Positions 34,393-43,287 of a DNA stretch of 64,000 nucleotides are shown piece by piece. Below the pieces are notes generated by a model, which was given only the letters and a program-made list of their open reading frames with translations, did no database searches and had not been told where the DNA came from. How positions within the stretch are numbered: position 1 is the first letter of the stretch; each line of letters starts with the position of its first letter. Source of the DNA: Streptomyces tsukubensis (GTDB lineage Bacteria > Actinomycetota > Actinomycetes > Streptomycetales > Streptomycetaceae); contig NZ_CP045178.1 in NCBI RefSeq assembly GCF_009296025.1, forward strand, positions 6,200,001 through 6,264,000, given 5' to 3'. Both the position numbers and the translations under genes were made by a program.

Positions 34393-36627
34393 ATGGAACG
34401 CGTGCCCGCGCTCGATGAATCCCTCAAGAAGGTGATCGGCCCCGCCACCGCGAAGGTGATGGCCGAACACCTCGGCCTCCACACGGTCGGCGACCTCCTG
34501 CACCACTACCCGCGGCGGTACGCCGAGCGGGGCGAGCTCACCACGCTCGCCGATCTTCCGCTGGACGAACACGTCACGGTGGTGGCACGGGTCGACACGG
34601 CCCGGATCCTGACATTCAACGCCGGGCGCGGTAAGCGCCTCGAAGTGACCATCACGGACGGCAGCGGGCGGCTCCAACTCGTCTTCTTCGGCCGTGGCGT
34701 CCACAAACCGCACCAGGACCTGTTGCCGGGCACCCGGGCGATGTTCGCCGGGAAGGTGTCGGTCTTCAACCACAAACTCCAGCTCGCCCACCCCGCGTAC
34801 GAGTTGCTGCACGGTGAGTCGACGGGTGAGGACGCCGCCGGTTCCTGGGCGGGCGCACTCCTGCCGATCTACCCGGCCACCGCGAAGCTGGAGTCGTGGA
34901 AGATCGCGAAAGCGGTGGACGCGGTCCTGCCCAGCGCCCAGGAGGCCCAGGACCCGCTGCCGGAGAGCTTGCGGGAGGGACGCGGTCTCGTGGAGCTGCC
35001 GGAGGCGCTGCTCAAGATCCACCGGCCGCACACCAAGGCAGACATCTCCGACGCGAGGGCACGGCTGAAGTGGGACGAGGCCTTCGTCCTCCAGGTGGCG
35101 CTCGCCAGGCGGAGGTACGCGGACGCCCAGTTGCCGGCCGTCGCGAGAAAGCGGGTCGAAGGAGGGCTGCTCGACGCGTTCGACGCCCGCCTGCCGTTCA
35201 CCCTCACGGAGGGGCAGCGGAAGGTGTCCGGCGAGATCTTCGACGACCTGGCCACCGAACACCCCATGCACCGCCTCCTCCAAGGCGAGGTGGGCTCGGG
35301 CAAGACCATGGTGGCGCTGCGCGCCATGCTCGCCGTTGTCGACGCGGGCGGCCAGGCGGCGATGCTCGCCCCCACGGAGGTCCTCGCGCAGCAGCACCAG
35401 CGCTCCATCACGGAGATGATGGGCGAGCTCGCCGAGGGCGGGATGCTCGGCGGCTCGGAGACCGGCACCAAGGTGACGCTGCTGACCGGCTCCATGGGCG
35501 CCGCTGCCCGGCGCAGGACACTGCTGGACATCGCCACGGGTGAGGCGGGCATCGTCATCGGCACCCACGCGCTGATCCAGGACGTGGTGCAATTCCACGA
35601 CTTGGGGCTCGTCGTCGTGGACGAGCAGCACCGGTTCGGAGTGGAACAGCGCGACGCCCTCCGCTCCAAGGGCAAACAGCCACCTCACCTGCTGGTCATG
35701 ACGGCCACTCCGATCCCGCGCACGGTCGCCATGACCGTCTTCGGGGACCTGGAGACGTCGGTGCTTGACCAGTTGCCCGCGGGACGGTCCCCGATCTCCA
35801 CGCACGTCGTCCCCGCGCAGGACAAGCCGCACTTCCTCGCCCGCGCCTGGGAACGCGTACGGGAGGAGACCGAGAACGGGCACCAGGCGTACGTGGTCTG
35901 CCCGCGCATCGGCGACGAGGAGGACCAACCGGGCGACAAGAAGAAGACGAAGCCCGCCACCAAGGGGGAGGAACAGGAGCCGCCCCCGGACGACGGGGAG
36001 AAGCGCCCTCCGCTCGCCGTGCTCGAAATCGCGGAACAACTCTCCCGAGGGCCACTGACCGGCCTCAGGACCGAGGTGCTGCACGGCCGTATGTCCTCGG
36101 ACGGGCCCGACGGCAAGGACGCCGTGATGCGGCGCTTCGCGTCGGGTGAGACCGACGTACTCGTCGCCACGACCGTCATCGAGGTCGGTGTGAACGTCCC
36201 CAACGCGACCGCCATGGTGATCATGGACGCGGACCGTTTCGGCGTCTCCCAACTGCATCAGCTGCGAGGACGCGTCGGCCGTGGTTCCGCCCCCGGACTG
36301 TGCCTGCTGGTGACCGATGCGCCCGAGGCGTCACCCGCCCGAGCAAGACTCAACGCCGTCGCCGCCACCCTCGACGGCTTCGAGCTCTCCCGCATCGACC
36401 TCGAACAGCGCCGCGAGGGCGATGTCCTGGGCCAGGCCCAGTCAGGGGTGCGGACCTCGCTGCGGATGCTCGCCGTCATCGAGGACGAGGAGATCATCGC
36501 CGAGGCCCGTGAGGAGGCCGTGGCCGTCGTCGCCGACGATCCTGAGCTGTACGGGCTGCCTGCCCTGCGTACGGCCCTGGAAGCCCTTCTGGACGACGAG
36601 CGCGAGCAGTACCTCGACAAGGGCTGA
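34393..36627 (+). CDS. recG: ATP-dependent DNA helicase RecG
   Basis: 744 residues, remodels stalled replication forks and Holliday junctions. N-terminal wedge/OB region (LADLPLDEHVTVVARVDTARIL), Walker A GEVGSGKT about 299-306, Walker B-type DEQH about 409, TATPIPRT, and VGRGSAPGLCLLV. An internal Lys/Glu-rich insert (DKKKTKPATKGEEQEPPPDD) at 515-535 is a low-complexity linker. ATG at 34393 gives the family start MERVPALDE; an in-frame GTG 21 bp upstream is less likely. Confidence 0.96.
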   Translation: MERVPALDESLKKVIGPATAKVMAEHLGLHTVGDLLHHYPRRYAERGELTTLADLPLDEHVTVVARVDTARILTFNAGRGKRLEVTITDGSGRLQLVFFGRGVHKPHQDLLPGTRAMFAGKVSVFNHKLQLAHPAYELLHGESTGEDAAGSWAGALLPIYPATAKLESWKIAKAVDAVLPSAQEAQDPLPESLREGRGLVELPEALLKIHRPHTKADISDARARLKWDEAFVLQVALARRRYADAQLPAVARKRVEGGLLDAFDARLPFTLTEGQRKVSGEIFDDLATEHPMHRLLQGEVGSGKTMVALRAMLAVVDAGGQAAMLAPTEVLAQQHQRSITEMMGELAEGGMLGGSETGTKVTLLTGSMGAAARRRTLLDIATGEAGIVIGTHALIQDVVQFHDLGLVVVDEQHRFGVEQRDALRSKGKQPPHLLVMTATPIPRTVAMTVFGDLETSVLDQLPAGRSPISTHVVPAQDKPHFLARAWERVREETENGHQAYVVCPRIGDEEDQPGDKKKTKPATKGEEQEPPPDDGEKRPPLAVLEIAEQLSRGPLTGLRTEVLHGRMSSDGPDGKDAVMRRFASGETDVLVATTVIEVGVNVPNATAMVIMDADRFGVSQLHQLRGRVGRGSAPGLCLLVTDAPEASPARARLNAVAATLDGFELSRIDLEQRREGDVLGQAQSGVRTSLRMLAVIEDEEIIAEAREEAVAVVADDPELYGLPALRTALEALLDDEREQYLDKG

Positions 36628-37282
36628 GCTTGTTCTTGGTGGTCCGAGTCCGAGTCCGACGTCGAAAGGGGCGTCGAACTATGTCGCTCACCAGGGAGTT
36701 CGCCGGACGCAGGGAGGGCCTTCGTCTGATCGTGTGCTCCGTCCACGGTGCGCCGATCGAGACGAAGGCCGTGAGGGATGAGAGATGAGAGATGAGTCTG
36801 CGGCCTGACGCCGGCCTCGGAGAAGCGTTCGCGTAAGCGCACGCTTCCGGGAGGACCAAGTCCGACTGCCTGATCGCGCGGGGCGAGCTGTTCGAGCCCC
36901 TGGAGGCGTTGGTGTGCGCGGACGGGCCGGTGAGGACACCGGTGGACCTCACCCTGGTTGCCGAGGACCGGCGCGGGCACGGCGCCCTGCACAGCGGCGC
37001 GGGACGGGCCCGTGACGCACCGCCGGTCCCGTCGCCTCCCCGCCTCGGCCTCGCGGAATCTTCCCCCACGGCCGCAACCCCGACCCTTGTGGGACGTCTT
37101 TCCTGGGGAGGGAGCGCACCAGGGTCCGGGGCGGCACGATCGCGCCGGGCACCCGCCGTCCAGGGCGGGGAACGGGTGGGCGTCCCCTCGCGGCCACCGG
37201 GCCGGTGGCGCGGCGCCCCGCGAGGGCACGGTCGCCTCCCGCGGGCCGGGCCCGTACCCCCGGAAGAGACCAGGAAACGACC
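36628..37282. other. Accessory spacer after recG
   Basis: About 650 bp. Contains GATGAGA repeats (36777-36795), a hairpin GAAGCGT...ACGCTTC (about 36822-36848), the transposase relic at 36861-37010 and the promoter region of the secreted protease. I recall recG directly followed by rsmD in S. coelicolor, so this spacer and the protease look inserted. Confidence 0.6.
36861..37010 (+). pseudogene. Transposase fragment (degenerate)
   Basis: A ~50-codon open stretch reading SDCLIARGELFEPLEALVC, then ADGPVRTPVDLTLV and EDRRGHGALHSG. From memory this matches the N-terminal region of a DDE transposase family common in Streptomyces (pattern LFEL..AVLCADGPV..LVDLTL.PEHRRGHGALY). After it the frame stays open but similarity disappears, and a stop interrupts the frame just upstream at ~36834. 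So it is a relic, not a working gene. Identification is by recalled pattern only. Confidence 0.55.
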
Positions 37283-38341
37283 ATGGGAACGACCTCAGTC
37301 CGCCGCAGGACCCTCTACCGAGGCCTCGCCACCGCAGGAGCGCTCCTGCTCGGCGCCGCCACGACGGCCGTGCTGCCGCCGACCGCCGCCCTCGCGGCGC
37401 AGCCGGAGTCCGTCACCACGCATCCGGGCGCCACCACCGCTGGGGAGCGCAGCCGGATCGACACCTACTGGACGCCCACGAGGATGAAGCTAGCGGGCGC
37501 CATGATCCCCGAGATCACCCCCGTCCCCGAGGACGACAACACGCCCGACGACCCGCGTCCGCTGCCCGCCGGCACCCCGGATCCGGGCGCCACGTGGACG
37601 CACGGCGGAGCGGTGGACAGGAACGTCGGCCGCCTCTTCTTCACCTTCTCCGACGGTTACGACGGCAGTTGCACCGCCACGGTCGTCAGCGGCGCCAACC
37701 ACAGCACCGTCGTCACGGCGGCACACTGCCTGCGGGGCGTCGGGCCGACCGCAGGCGACGACACGTGGAACCACAACTTCTATTTCGTGCCCGGCTACCG
37801 CAACGGGACGAGACCGCTCGGCGGCTTCACCATCAAAGCCATGGCCACCTCGTCCCGTTGGGACGCCGATCCCGCCACGGTCACGTCCGACGACGTGGCC
37901 GTCGCGGGCTACGACACGGCGTTCCTCGTGGCGAACCCGGCAGCAGGCGGCCATCGGATCGCGGACATCACGGGAAGCCAGCGGATCGCGTTCACCAAGC
38001 CGGCCGAGGGCGAGTTCATCCACACCTTCGGGTACCCGAAGGACAAGCTCAACGACCCGAGCGCCACCTACAGCGGAAACAGACTGATCCACTGCGCGGG
38101 GCCGGACCGGCAGGGCCCCGACGCCCCGTTGCTGTGGGGCGAGGGCTGCGACATGGCGTCCGGCGCGAGCGGTGGGCCCCACCTCGCCGGTTTCGACACC
38201 CGGACCGGCACCGGCACCGTCGTCGGGGTCACCTCCACCACGGAGGACCTCGCAGGCGGGCAGCCCGACACCCTCTACGCCACCCGCCTCGGCGACAACG
38301 CACACGTCCTCTACGACTGGGCGCGGACCCGCCCGGCCTGA
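37283..38341 (+). CDS. Secreted trypsin-like serine protease
   Basis: 352 residues. Signal peptide about 1-39 (basic RRRTLYRGL, hydrophobic core, ALAA cleavage), then a propeptide-like acidic/proline linker to ~105. Catalytic triad visible: TAAHC (His148), AGYDTAFLV (Asp211), GASGGP (Ser296); cysteines pair at CTAT and AHC as in the trypsin fold. ATG at 37283 after AGGAAACG. Sits between a transposase relic and a 35-bp repeat array, next to housekeeping genes, suggesting acquisition. Substrate unknown; glutamyl-endopeptidase-like V8 type is possible. Confidence 0.9.
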   Translation: MGTTSVRRRTLYRGLATAGALLLGAATTAVLPPTAALAAQPESVTTHPGATTAGERSRIDTYWTPTRMKLAGAMIPEITPVPEDDNTPDDPRPLPAGTPDPGATWTHGGAVDRNVGRLFFTFSDGYDGSCTATVVSGANHSTVVTAAHCLRGVGPTAGDDTWNHNFYFVPGYRNGTRPLGGFTIKAMATSSRWDADPATVTSDDVAVAGYDTAFLVANPAAGGHRIADITGSQRIAFTKPAEGEFIHTFGYPKDKLNDPSATYSGNRLIHCAGPDRQGPDAPLLWGEGCDMASGASGGPHLAGFDTRTGTGTVVGVTSTTEDLAGGQPDTLYATRLGDNAHVLYDWARTRPA

Positions 38342-38924
38342 CCCCGGCTCGCCCTGCGCGGCCGGCGGCGCCTTCGGGCCGGGCAGGGACCCCCGATCGG
38401 CTCCGGGAGGGGACCACCCATCCCGGCCCGATGCGAGGCACAGGGACGCGCCGTGCGGCGCCCACCGGGCGTTCCGCCCTCCGCGCCGTGCGGCGCCCAC
38501 CGGGCGGGCCTCGTTCCGCGCCGTGCGGCGCCCACCGGGCGTCCCGCGCTCCGCGCCGTGCGGCGCCCACCGGGCGTCCCGCGCTCCGCGCCGTGCGGCG
38601 CCCACCGGGCGTTCCGCGCTCCGCGCCGTGCGGCGCCCACCGGGCGTCCCGCGCTCCGCGCCGTGCGGCGCCCACCGGGCGTTCCGCGCTCCGCGCCGTG
38701 CGGCGCCCACCGGGCGTCCCGCGCTCCGCGCCGTGCGGCACGGACACGCACCCACCGTCCGCCTCCAAGGGGTGCCGGTCGACCCGGTCGGCCGCCCCTC
38801 GGCCCCCGCCCCTGAAGCGCCCCTCAAGGAGCCTGACCGGGTACGCCGGAGCCGGACGCCATATCGTGGTGGCGGAGGGCCAGAAGGACTCGCCCCCATC
38901 ACCGACCGAGGGACGCAGACGCAC
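38342..38924. other. Spacer holding the 35-bp array, between protease and rsmD
   Basis: About 580 bp. The array fills 38447-38741. The rest shows no gene. The array alone reads open in three forward frames because its period is not divisible by three, so those reading frames are artefacts. Confidence 0.75.
38447..38741. repeat. 35-bp tandem array built on the GCGCCGTGCGGCGC palindrome
   Basis: Eight complete 35-bp units starting at 38447, 38482, 38517, 38552, 38587, 38622, 38657 and 38692, plus a partial ninth at 38727. Each unit has the palindrome then CCCACCGGGCGTYCCGCGCTC. Units alternate between GTTCC and GTCCC variants. No unique spacers, so this is not a CRISPR. Confidence 0.95.
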
Positions 38925-39512
38925 ATGACCCGCGTGATCGCCGGTACGGCCGGCGGACGCCGCCTGGCCGTTCCCCCGGGAAACGGCACCCGCCCCACCA
39001 CCGACCGCGCGCGCGAAGGACTGCTGTCCACGTGGCAGTCGCTCGTCGGAGGTGACCTCGACGGTGAGCGGGTGCTGGACCTCTACGCCGGTTCCGGCGC
39101 CGTGGGGCTCGAAGCCCTGTCGCGGGGCGCCGCGCACGCGCTGCTCGTCGAGGCGGACGCCCGCGCCGCGCGCACCGTCAGGGAGAACGTCAAAAGCCTG
39201 GGGCTCCCGGGGGCGGAGGTCCGGTCGGGCAAAGCAGAACAGGTCGCGGCCGGCCCGGCCCCCGAGGAGCCGTACACGATCGTCTTCCTCGATCCCCCGT
39301 ACGCCGTCACGAACGACGATCTTCGGGAGATCCTGGTCACACTCCGTACCCGGGGCTGGCTCCACGGTGACGCCCTCGTCACCGTGGAGCGCAGCACCAG
39401 GGGCGGCGAATTCGGGTGGCCGGACGGTTTCGAGGGCCTGCGGGCCCGTCGCTACGGCGAGGGAACGTTTTGGTACGGTCGCGCCGCCTCTACGTGCGAG
39501 AACGCACAATGA
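38925..39512 (+). CDS. rsmD: 16S rRNA m2G966 methyltransferase
   Basis: 195 residues, SAM-dependent methyltransferase of 16S rRNA. MTRVIAGTAGGRRLAVPPG start, TRPTTDRAREGL, LDLYAGSGAVGLEALSRGA (SAM-binding) and FLDPPYAV (DPPY catalytic motif). ATG at 38925. The stop overlaps coaD by four bases (ATGA), a common pairing. Confidence 0.95.
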   Translation: MTRVIAGTAGGRRLAVPPGNGTRPTTDRAREGLLSTWQSLVGGDLDGERVLDLYAGSGAVGLEALSRGAAHALLVEADARAARTVRENVKSLGLPGAEVRSGKAEQVAAGPAPEEPYTIVFLDPPYAVTNDDLREILVTLRTRGWLHGDALVTVERSTRGGEFGWPDGFEGLRARRYGEGTFWYGRAASTCENAQ

Positions 39513-40018
39513 CCGGACCGGAGAGCGAGGGAAAACAGTTGCGCCGCGCCGTCTGTCCGGGGTCCTTCGACCCCATCACCAATGGACATCTCGACATCAT
39601 TGCCCGCGCCTCCAAGCTGTACGACGTGGTGCATGTCGCCGTCATGATCAATCAGTCCAAGAAGGGGCTGTTCACCGTCGACGAACGGATCGACATGATC
39701 CGTGAGGCCACCGCCGAGTTCGGCAATGTGGAGGTGGAGTCCTTCCACGGGCTCCTCGTCGACTTCTGCAAGCAGCGCGACATCCCCGCCATCGTCAAGG
39801 GCCTGCGCGCCGTCAGCGACTTCGACTACGAACTCCAGATGGCACAGATGAACAACGGCCTCTCCGGGGTCGAGACGCTGTTCGTGCCGACCAACCCCAC
39901 CTACAGTTTCCTGTCGTCGTCACTGGTCAAGGAAGTCGCGGCCTGGGGCGGCGACGTCGCCCACCTGCTCCCCCCGCAGGTGCACACCGCACTCACCCGG
40001 CGCCTCGCGGAGCGCTGA
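39509..40018 (+). CDS. coaD: Phosphopantetheine adenylyltransferase
   Basis: 169 residues, penultimate step of CoA synthesis. CPGSFDPITNGHLDIIARA carries the nucleotidyltransferase T/HxGH motif; then VKGLRAVSDFDYELQMAQMN, and TYSFLSSSLVKEVA. Translation coupled to rsmD. The N-terminal ten residues before the core are a short extension. Confidence 0.97.
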   Translation: MTGPESEGKQLRRAVCPGSFDPITNGHLDIIARASKLYDVVHVAVMINQSKKGLFTVDERIDMIREATAEFGNVEVESFHGLLVDFCKQRDIPAIVKGLRAVSDFDYELQMAQMNNGLSGVETLFVPTNPTYSFLSSSLVKEVAAWGGDVAHLLPPQVHTALTRRLAER

Positions 40019-40151
40019 ACACGGCGCGGTGACACCGCGGCATACCCGGCGATGGCATGTGACGTAGCGTCACCAGGTGTCGGAGCGGCGCCGTGTGGCC
40101 TTACAGTCGTCCCGACCGTCTCCCAACAGTCCGAGAGAGTGGCGAGCACCG

Positions 40152-41276
40152 GTGGACGTGCAGAAGAAGCTCGATGAGATCGTCGCGACCGTCGGCGGCG
40201 CGCGGTCCATGCCCATGTCGGCGTCGTGCGTGGTCAACCGCGCCGACCTGCTCGCCATGCTCGAAGAGGTACGCCAAGCCCTGCCCGGCTCGCTGGCCCA
40301 GGCGCAGGAGCTGATCGGCGGTCGTGAGCAGATGGTCGAGGAGGCCAGGCAGGAGGCCGAGCGGATCATCAGGACCGCCCACGACGAGCGCGGCACCCTG
40401 ATCTCCGACACGGCTGTGGCGCGGCAGTCCCAGGGCGAGGCGGACCGTATCCTCGCCGAGGCCCGCAAGGAGGCCGAGGAGGTCCGCGTCGAGGCGGACG
40501 ACTACGTCGACAGCAAGCTCGCCAACTTCGAAGTGGTCCTCACCAAGACCCTCGGTTCGGTGGGCCGCGGCCGCGAGAAGCTCCTCGGTACGGGGCAGGG
40601 CCTGGACGACCAGGGCTACGAGGACCCCGACTTCTCCGAGGCCCCGGAGCGCAGCCACGACCCGGAGACGCTGCGCCAGCGCGCCGACGCCTACGTGGAC
40701 GTCAAGCTAGGCGCGTTCGAGGCGGTACTGGCGAAGACCCTGGACGCGGTCGGTCGCGGACGTCAGACGCTGCACGGCCGGGTGCCCACCGACGAACTCG
40801 GCCTCCTCGACGCCGCGGGCGGGACCCAGCACACGAGCGACGCCGACTACCTCGCCGACCTCGCCGGCCCTTCGGAGGGCGCCGAGCCGCCCACCCGCGC
40901 CGCGTCTGCGCCCCGGCCGGCTCCCACGGAGCCGCAGGCCGAGCCCGAGTTCCCGGCGCCGGCGCCGCAGATCCCGGCCCAGCAGCCTTCTTACGTCCAG
41001 CCCGCCGCGTACGCCTATCAGGATCAGCAGCAGGACCCGTACGGGTATCAGCAGGCGCCGTACGGCGCGCAGGATCCCTACGGGTACGTGCAACAGGACC
41101 CCTACGCGTACCAGCAGCAGGGCTATCCCCAGCAGGGCTACGACCCGACGGCGCAGTCACAGCCGCACCAGCCCCCCGCGTCCCTGGACGAGACCAGCCT
41201 CTTCGACACGAGCATGATCAGCGCGGAGCAGCTGCGCCAGTACGAGCAGCAGCGGGGATACGACCAGAACCGATGA
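40152..41276 (+). CDS. DivIVA-like coiled-coil protein with duplicated segment
   Basis: 374 residues. Residues 1-110 are coiled coil (VDVQKKLDEIVATVGG; ELIGGREQMVEEARQEAERIIRTAH), like cell division initiation proteins. A 31-residue segment is duplicated: YVDSKLANFEVVLTKTL with VGRGREKL at 118-147 and YVDVKLGAFEAVLAKTL with VGRGRQTL at 181-209. The C-terminal third is disordered with YGYQQ/PYGAQ repeats. GTG start at 40152. Function is likely polar-growth or cytoskeletal scaffold; this is inferred from the family, not proven. Contains one GCGCCGTACGGCGC palindrome (41055-41068) within codons for a YG-rich part. Confidence 0.85.
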   Translation: MDVQKKLDEIVATVGGARSMPMSASCVVNRADLLAMLEEVRQALPGSLAQAQELIGGREQMVEEARQEAERIIRTAHDERGTLISDTAVARQSQGEADRILAEARKEAEEVRVEADDYVDSKLANFEVVLTKTLGSVGRGREKLLGTGQGLDDQGYEDPDFSEAPERSHDPETLRQRADAYVDVKLGAFEAVLAKTLDAVGRGRQTLHGRVPTDELGLLDAAGGTQHTSDADYLADLAGPSEGAEPPTRAASAPRPAPTEPQAEPEFPAPAPQIPAQQPSYVQPAAYAYQDQQQDPYGYQQAPYGAQDPYGYVQQDPYAYQQQGYPQQGYDPTAQSQPHQPPASLDETSLFDTSMISAEQLRQYEQQRGYDQNR

Positions 41277-41491
41277 CGTAGCGGCCGGACCGGCCCGGCG
41301 GGTGCAGTCACGGAGCGCGGTCGACCGGGGCCGGGCGTCCTCCGAGGACCGGATTGGGCCGACAGCGCATGGTCCAGTACCCTGGTCATTCGGTCGCGTG
41401 CACGTCCGCGATCCGGGCTGCCCGTAACGCGGCGCTTACGTCGCGTGGGCCGTGCCCGTGAGTCTCCAAGGATCTGAAAGCAGGAAAAGCT

Positions 41492-42136
41492 CTGAACGCC
41501 CGCCTTGACCACCGCAACCCCCTCGTGTTCGACACGCACGAGCTGGGACGTCGTCCGGGTGCGCTCCAGCGGCTGTCCCGCACGGTCCAGGCCCCCGGTT
41601 CGCCCACACCCTTCGGCATCGAAGGTGTCATCGGTGTACCGGAAGGCTCCCCTGTGGAGCTCGACCTCCGCCTTGAGTCGGTGCTGGAAGGGGTGCTCGT
41701 CACGGGCACTGCCCGTGCGTCGGCCGAAGGGGAGTGCGTAAGGTGTCTGGAGCCGCTCGGGCAGCAGCTCGAAGCGGACTTCCAGGAGATGTACTCGTAC
41801 CCTGACGCCGACAACCGGGGCCGCGCAGCGGAACCGGACGACGACGCCGAGGACACGGACGACATCACCCCGCTTGAGGACGGCATGTTCGACCTTGAGC
41901 CGGTACTGCGTGACGCGGTGGTTCTGTCACTGCCCATGCAGCCGGTGTGCCGGGAAGACTGCCCGGGACTGTGCTCCACCTGTGGAGCGCGGCTCGCCGA
42001 CGACCCGGAACACCACCACGACGCCGTCGACATTCGTTGGGCGGCATTGCAGGGACTCGCCGATACCACCTCGGACGGCGAGAAGGACGATATGGGCGGC
42101 GCCGAAGCTGGCGTCGACGAGAAGCAGGAGAAGTAG
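41492..42136 (+). CDS. DUF177 (YceD-type) protein
   Basis: About 214 residues. DUF177 proteins sit beside rpmF and are linked to large-subunit rRNA metabolism. Core: [17 protein letters not shown] and [20 protein letters not shown], then [13 protein letters not shown] with Cys residues that may bind zinc. I favour the rare CTG at 41492 because AGGA lies six bases upstream and gives the usual [12 protein letters not shown]-terminus; the GTG at 41525 has no ribosome site but is the first conventional start. Next to rpmF after two bases. Confidence 0.85.
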   Translation: MNARLDHRNPLVFDTHELGRRPGALQRLSRTVQAPGSPTPFGIEGVIGVPEGSPVELDLRLESVLEGVLVTGTARASAEGECVRCLEPLGQQLEADFQEMYSYPDADNRGRAAEPDDDAEDTDDITPLEDGMFDLEPVLRDAVVLSLPMQPVCREDCPGLCSTCGARLADDPEHHHDAVDIRWAALQGLADTTSDGEKDDMGGAEAGVDEKQEK

Positions 42137-42138
42137 CC

Positions 42139-42312
42139 GTGGCTGTTCCGAAGCGGAAGATGTCGCGCAGCAACACGCGCCACCGCCGGTCGCAGTGGAA
42201 GGCTGCGGTCCCCAACCTGGTGGCGTGCGAGCGCTGCCACGAGCCGAAGCTCCAGCACATCGCGTGCCCGAGCTGCGGCACGTACAACAAGCGCCAGGTC
42301 CTCGAAGTCTGA
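42139..42312 (+). CDS. rpmF: 50S ribosomal protein L32
   Basis: 57 residues: [20 protein letters not shown] then [17 protein letters not shown], with two CxxC pairs, so this is the zinc-binding (C+) form. Starts at GTG 42139, two bases after the DUF177 stop. Part of the DUF177-rpmF-rnc-mutM run. Confidence 0.97.
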   Translation: MAVPKRKMSRSNTRHRRSQWKAAVPNLVACERCHEPKLQHIACPSCGTYNKRQVLEV

Positions 42313-42331
42313 GCGGTTGGTGAGAAGGCCG

Positions 42332-43168
42332 ATGACTGAACTGTCCAACGCCAAGAAAAAGGCTCCTCGCACAAGCGGCGGAGAGCCGGCGGACAACGCG
42401 GCCTCGTCCCACACGCTTCTGGAAGGGCGGCTCGGGTATCACCTTGAGTCCGCCCTTCTGGTGCGTGCGCTGACCCACCGCTCGTACGCGTACGAGAACG
42501 GCGGTCTGCCCACCAACGAGCGTCTTGAGTTCCTCGGGGACTCGGTGCTCGGCCTGGTGGTCACGGACACGCTGTACCGTACCCACCCCGACCTGCCCGA
42601 AGGCCAACTGGCCAAACTACGGGCCGCGGTGGTCAACTCGCGTGCGCTCGCCGAGGTGAGCCGAGGGCTCGACCTCGGTGCCTTCATCCGGCTTGGCCGG
42701 GGCGAAGAGGGCACGGGTGGCAGGGACAAGGCGTCCATCCTCGCCGACACCCTTGAAGCGGTGATCGGCGCGGTCTACCTCGACCAGGGCCTCGAAACGG
42801 CCGCGGAGCTGGTGCACCGGCTCTTCGACCCGCTCATCGAGAAGTCCGCGGGACTCGGGGCCGGCCTGGACTGGAAGACCAGCCTCCAGGAGCTCACCGC
42901 GACCGAGGGGCTCGGAGTACCCGAGTACCTGGTCACGGAGACAGGTCCCGACCACGAGAAGATCTTCACTGCTGCCGCCCGCGTCGGAGGCGTCTCGTAC
43001 GGCACCGGCACCGGCCGCAGCAAGAAGGAAGCGGAGCAGCAGGCCGCGGAATCCGCTTGGCGCGCCATCCGCGCCGCGGCGGACGAGCGAGCCGGACAGC
43101 CCGCCGAGACCGGGGAACCGGTCGGTTCGGAGACCGAACCGGCGACGGATCACCCCGCCTCCGCCTGA
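42332..43168 (+). CDS. rnc: Ribonuclease III
   Basis: 278 residues, double-strand RNA endonuclease for rRNA and mRNA processing. Signature [21 protein letters not shown] and [17 protein letters not shown] (acidic catalytic residues), then a dsRNA-binding domain from ~170 ([20 protein letters not shown] ... [18 protein letters not shown]). C-terminal Glu/Pro tail. In S. coelicolor the orthologue is absB, required for antibiotic production. ATG at 42332 follows AAGG; an in-frame GTG 15 bases upstream is less likely. Confidence 0.96.
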   Translation: MTELSNAKKKAPRTSGGEPADNAASSHTLLEGRLGYHLESALLVRALTHRSYAYENGGLPTNERLEFLGDSVLGLVVTDTLYRTHPDLPEGQLAKLRAAVVNSRALAEVSRGLDLGAFIRLGRGEEGTGGRDKASILADTLEAVIGAVYLDQGLETAAELVHRLFDPLIEKSAGLGAGLDWKTSLQELTATEGLGVPEYLVTETGPDHEKIFTAAARVGGVSYGTGTGRSKKEAEQQAAESAWRAIRAAADERAGQPAETGEPVGSETEPATDHPASA

Positions 43169-43287
43169 AGGACATTCTCAGGGGGCATCCCCGTACGACG
43201 CCGCCCCCGGATCGGACGCCACATGGCGCCGGCCCGGGGGCGGCGTCGATCGCGGACCCCACGCGCCACTTCTCCGAAGGAGTCACC

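Noticed and set aside
34006..36258. 750-codon open frame on the - strand
   Set aside because: Antisense to recG; RecG helicase motifs decide the strand.
38447..38741. CRISPR array
   Set aside because: Units are contiguous 35-bp repeats with no unique spacers and no cas genes nearby.
38172..38924. Proline/alanine/arginine-rich coding frame across the 35-bp array
   Set aside because: Three forward frames are open because the period is 35 bp; this is expected from the repeat and gives no evidence of translation.
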